The translations under genes and the position numbers were made by a program. A stretch of DNA of 44,616 bases, from NCBI GenBank assembly GCA_947074115.1, contig CAMTOK010000005.1, forward strand, positions 1 through 44,616. The letters are read 5' to 3'. The stretch comes from an uncultured Erysipelotrichaceae bacterium. Lineage in GTDB: Bacteria > Bacillota_I > Bacilli_A > Erysipelotrichales > Coprobacillaceae. The stretch's first letter is position 1. Every line of letters begins with the position of its first letter. The notes under the pieces were generated by a model. That model ran no database searches. It was given only the letters and a program-made list of their open reading frames with translations, and was not told where the DNA came from. Shown here piece after piece: positions 42,306-44,616 of the stretch.

Positions 42306-42334
42306 ATTATAATATGAAAGCGCTTGTCTTTCAA
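42306..42334 (-). promoter_or_regulatory. Promoter of the repeat lipoprotein gene
   Basis: On the minus strand TTGAAA (42329-42334), 17-bp spacer, TATAAT (42306-42311). Confidence 0.8.
42315..42328. promoter_or_regulatory. cre-like site in the lipoprotein promoter spacer
   Basis: TGAAAGCGCTTGTC matches 7 of 9 fixed positions of the CcpA cre consensus TGNAANCGNTNNCA, with the AAGCGCTT core. If used, it would repress the gene on preferred sugars. Confidence 0.4.
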
Positions 42335-42371
42335 GGGGTTTGCGGTATTTTCCCACATTTCAACCTTTTTA

Positions 42372-43097
42372 TTAATGAGAAAATTTATTCTCATTTTGTT
42401 GTATACAATCTTCGATCTTTGATTTGACAAATTCCGCTATTTCTTGACTACTCATGTCTTTATATTCATCGTAAGTTAATGGTTTTAAGAAGTGAATTTG
42501 TGCATGTCCAGGCTTGATTGTATTGTTATCAAAGACTTGATAACAATCAATTAAAGCAACTGGAACAATTTCAGTTTTACAATCGATTGCAGGTTTAAAT
42601 GATCCACCTTTAAACTCTAACAATTGATTTCCATTTTTACTACGTGTCCCTTCAGGAAAGATTAAGTATGTCATTCCTTCTTGCATTTCACGAGTCACTT
42701 GTTTAATAACACGCATAGACGTTCTCAAATTGTTTCTATCAATCGCTACGAAGTCTAGCATATTTAAAACATTTTTAACCATAAAAGTACTAAGAAGTTC
42801 TTGTTTCATAACCGCTTTAAATGGCTCTTTATGAGCTTCAAATAACACCAATGCATCTGCCAGACCTTGATGATTTGGAGTTAATAAGTAACCACTTTTT
42901 TCCGGTAAATTCTCTTGACCATAAATATGAATGTCAATACGAGATTTTTCATTGATTTTACAGATCATCTTTTGAATAAATTCAAATCGATCACGATAAG
43001 GGATAGAGTCTTTGTTTTTCTCACGACTCATGATGCCACATACCCAACCTGGTATTCTCCACCAAAGTCTACAAATTAACATAAGAATACGTTTCAT
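42372..43097 (-). CDS. plsC: 1-acyl-sn-glycerol-3-phosphate acyltransferase (PlsC)
   Basis: A 241-residue membrane-associated acyltransferase. The HX4D motif is NHQGLAD (His76, Asp81), and the glycerol-phosphate motif FPEGTRS follows. It makes phosphatidic acid from lysophosphatidic acid, using acyl-ACP or acyl-CoA, and so uses the products of the fab operon. A hydrophobic N-terminus (1-22) anchors it. It shares one base with folA upstream, ending the thyA-folA-plsC transcript. Confidence 0.9.
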   Translation of the reverse strand: MKRILMLICRLWWRIPGWVCGIMSREKNKDSIPYRDRFEFIQKMICKINEKSRIDIHIYGQENLPEKSGYLLTPNHQGLADALVLFEAHKEPFKAVMKQELLSTFMVKNVLNMLDFVAIDRNNLRTSMRVIKQVTREMQEGMTYLIFPEGTRSKNGNQLLEFKGGSFKPAIDCKTEIVPVALIDCYQVFDNNTIKPGHAQIHFLKPLTYDEYKDMSSQEIAEFVKSKIEDCIQQNENKFSH

Positions 43098-43570
43098 TAT
43101 TGATACCTCTTATAAATTTGTAATTCAAAAGTTTCAAATGGTTGCGTTTCAACCAATGTGTATCCATATCCATCAAAATCAGGGAAATATGTTTCTCCCT
43201 CATGATGTCCTTTAATTCTTGAAATCAACAATTGATCAGCAAGAGGTAAAGATTGTTTATAAATTGATGCACCACCCGATATATATAAATCTTCATTTTT
43301 GTTTTTGTATTCTTGAATCACGTCATCAAGTGATGTTCTCACTTCAACTCTGTCATCTTCAAATTCTTCAAAACTCACAACGATAGTATGACGATTTGGT
43401 AGTGGTCTTCCAATCGCTTTATATGTTGTATAACCCATTAAGATAGTTTTATGAATTGTTGTGTTTTTAAAATGCATTAAATCTTCTTTATTATCCCAAG
43501 GCATTCCATTTGACGATGCTTCTTTGCCAATTAATTGATCATCGTCCATTGCTACTATAATACTAATCAT
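43097..43570 (-). CDS. folA: Dihydrofolate reductase
   Basis: A 157-residue DHFR of usual length: [31 protein letters not shown] with the catalytic acidic residue, ILMGYTTYKAIGRPLPNR, and ISGGASIY. It regenerates tetrahydrofolate after ThyA consumes it. It overlaps both thyA and plsC by one base, so thyA and folA are coupled, the usual order. Confidence 0.96.
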   Translation of the reverse strand: MISIIVAMDDDQLIGKEASSNGMPWDNKEDLMHFKNTTIHKTILMGYTTYKAIGRPLPNRHTIVVSFEEFEDDRVEVRTSLDDVIQEYKNKNEDLYISGGASIYKQSLPLADQLLISRIKGHHEGETYFPDFDGYGYTLVETQPFETFELQIYKRYQ

Positions 43571-44457
43571 TAAACGCTCACCTTCCCTACTAATTTTCCA
43601 TGACTATTATAGTCATCTATTTTTATATCATCAATAGTAAAATCAAATAATGATGTAACATCTTTATTTAATTTCAATTGACATAACTGTAGTGGTTCAC
43701 GATTTATTTGTTCATTGACAACATCAAAATGATCTTTATAAATATGTGCATCACCAATAGTATGTACGAATTCTTTTGCCTCATACCCACACACTTGAGC
43801 GAGCATTTCAGTTAATAGTGCATATGATGCAATATTAAAAGGAACACCTAAGAAAGTATCTGCACTTCTTTGGTATAATTGACAAGATAAATATTTGTGG
43901 TCATGTGATACATAAAATTGCAAGAATGAGTGACATGGTGGTAAAGCCATATTGTCAACTTCTGCAGGATTCCATGCACAAATAATATGACGTCTTGAAT
44001 CTGGATTGTTTTTTAATGAATCCAAAAGCTTTTGCATTTGATCAATCCCTTGACCATTAAAATCTCTCCACTGTTTACCATAAACTGGTCCTAGTTCTCC
44101 GTACTTTAAAACAAATGCTGAATCAGCATCACTATTTTTTATTTTTTCTACGAACTCTTCTAATGTTTCACCTTGATAGTCGTTTGACTTTTTATAAATT
44201 TCATAAGGCCATTCATTCCAAATTCTTACGTTTCTATCAACTAAGTATTTGATATTTGTATCTCCTTTAATAAACCATAACAATTCTTCTGCTATTGGAC
44301 GTAAAAACATCTTCTTTGTTGTTAATAAAGGAAATCCTTTCGTTAAATCATAGCGTGTTTGATAACCAAAGACAGAACGTGTTCCTGTACCAGTACGATC
44401 AGCTCTATCTTCTCCATTATCTAATATATATTGACACAAATCTAAATATTGTTTCAT
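43570..44457 (-). CDS. thyA: Thymidylate synthase
   Basis: A 295-residue ThyA. The catalytic Cys is in [25 protein letters not shown] near the N-terminus and [20 protein letters not shown] are diagnostic. It methylates dUMP with methylene-tetrahydrofolate, giving dihydrofolate for FolA. The ATG at 44457 is chosen because GAGGTG lies 6 bases upstream; the GTG at 44466 is inside that site. It is the first gene of the operon. Confidence 0.97.
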   Translation of the reverse strand: MKQYLDLCQYILDNGEDRADRTGTGTRSVFGYQTRYDLTKGFPLLTTKKMFLRPIAEELLWFIKGDTNIKYLVDRNVRIWNEWPYEIYKKSNDYQGETLEEFVEKIKNSDADSAFVLKYGELGPVYGKQWRDFNGQGIDQMQKLLDSLKNNPDSRRHIICAWNPAEVDNMALPPCHSFLQFYVSHDHKYLSCQLYQRSADTFLGVPFNIASYALLTEMLAQVCGYEAKEFVHTIGDAHIYKDHFDVVNEQINREPLQLCQLKLNKDVTSLFDFTIDDIKIDDYNSHGKLVGKVSV

Positions 44458-44477
44458 ATTTTTCACCTCTTGGATTT

Positions 44478-44506
44478 ATTATAAACGATAACGCAAAACT
44501 AAACAA
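44478..44506 (-). promoter_or_regulatory. Promoter of thyA-folA-plsC
   Basis: On the minus strand TTGTTT (44501-44506), 17-bp spacer, TATAAT (44478-44483). Confidence 0.6.
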
Positions 44507-44540
44507 TCAATAATATCTTTCAATATAGGATAATCTCTAT

Positions 44541-44570
44541 TATAAAAAAAGAAGAATATCCCTATTCTTC
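44541..44570 (-). terminator. Terminator of the gene at the right edge
   Basis: GAAGAATA (44551-44558) pairs with TATTCTTC (44563-44570) around TCCC, with seven T next on the minus strand. The stop codon of the edge gene lies in it. Confidence 0.88.
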
Positions 44571-44616
44571 TTGATGACTACATTGAATACGATAACGTTC
44601 CATCATTGCTTTAAAG
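44562..44616 (-). CDS. 3' end of an unidentified gene (partial)
   Basis: The last 17 codons of a minus-strand frame, ending FKAMMERYRIQCSHQEE then TAG at 44564-44562, run in from the right edge. The terminator directly after the stop supports a real gene end. Too short to identify. Confidence 0.55.
   Translation of the reverse strand, partial: FKAMMERYRIQCSHQEE

Noticed and set aside
42340-42395. Hairpin at the plsC 3' end (AATGAGAA/TTCTCATT)
   Set aside because: No T-tract follows the stem, so it is not called a terminator.

Overview
The window is about 44.6 kb of AT-rich, tightly packed chromosome from a low-GC Gram-positive bacterium. Evidence for that: a Thr T-box leader, the Firmicutes-type helicase loader pair DnaB/DnaI, a bifunctional BirA with an N-terminal HTH, FabK as enoyl reductase, and AGGAGG-type ribosome binding sites. 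A threonyl-tRNA synthetase without its TGS domain and the overall gene set suggest an anaerobic Erysipelotrichia-like lineage (Coprobacillaceae relatives). That placement is inference, not proof. All coding regions appear chromosomal. I see no tRNA or rRNA gene, insertion sequence, phage gene or CRISPR array.

Layout, left to right. (1) 1-3711: a partial SGNH-like membrane protein, a MurJ/SpoVB-type flippase, a CorA transporter and a second acyl carrier protein. (2) 3805-15411: birA, then on the minus strand a 10-kb fatty-acid operon acpP-accB-accC-accD-accA-fabH-fabK-(FabX-like)-fabD-fabG-fabF-fabZ, then the biotin transporter bioY. BirA, the biotinylated AccB and BioY form one biotin supply-and-use circuit, and a recognisable BirA box sits at bioY. 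(3) 15531-21191: an M50-type membrane metalloprotease, and a MarR regulator that leads a heterodimeric ABC exporter. (4) 21312-26725: proBA, a T-box-controlled GNAT-thrS pair and a small membrane protein. (5) 26826-29245: pfkA-pyk. (6) 29321-39457: a replication/repair operon dnaE-polA-mutM-(Gfo/Idh/MocA)-coaE-dnaB-dnaI. (7) 39553-42268: a small membrane protein, a TSCPD protein, an ApbE flavin transferase lipoprotein and a tandem-repeat lipoprotein. (8) 42372-44457: thyA-folA-plsC, then the 3' tail of another gene at the right edge.

The most interesting element is the gene directly after fabK. It encodes a second FMN TIM-barrel protein with a C-terminal cysteine cluster like that of Helicobacter FabX. 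The window encodes no FabA, FabM or FabN isomerase, so this protein is a candidate for the missing unsaturated-fatty-acid branch enzyme. Other points of note: a perfect 20-bp palindrome at the predicted start site of the fab operon; stem-loops with T-tracts directly after both ACP genes; a probably leaderless birA; a BirA box shared by bioY and the M50 protease; a double dyad operator on the marR promoter; and a candidate flavinylated-lipoprotein locus.
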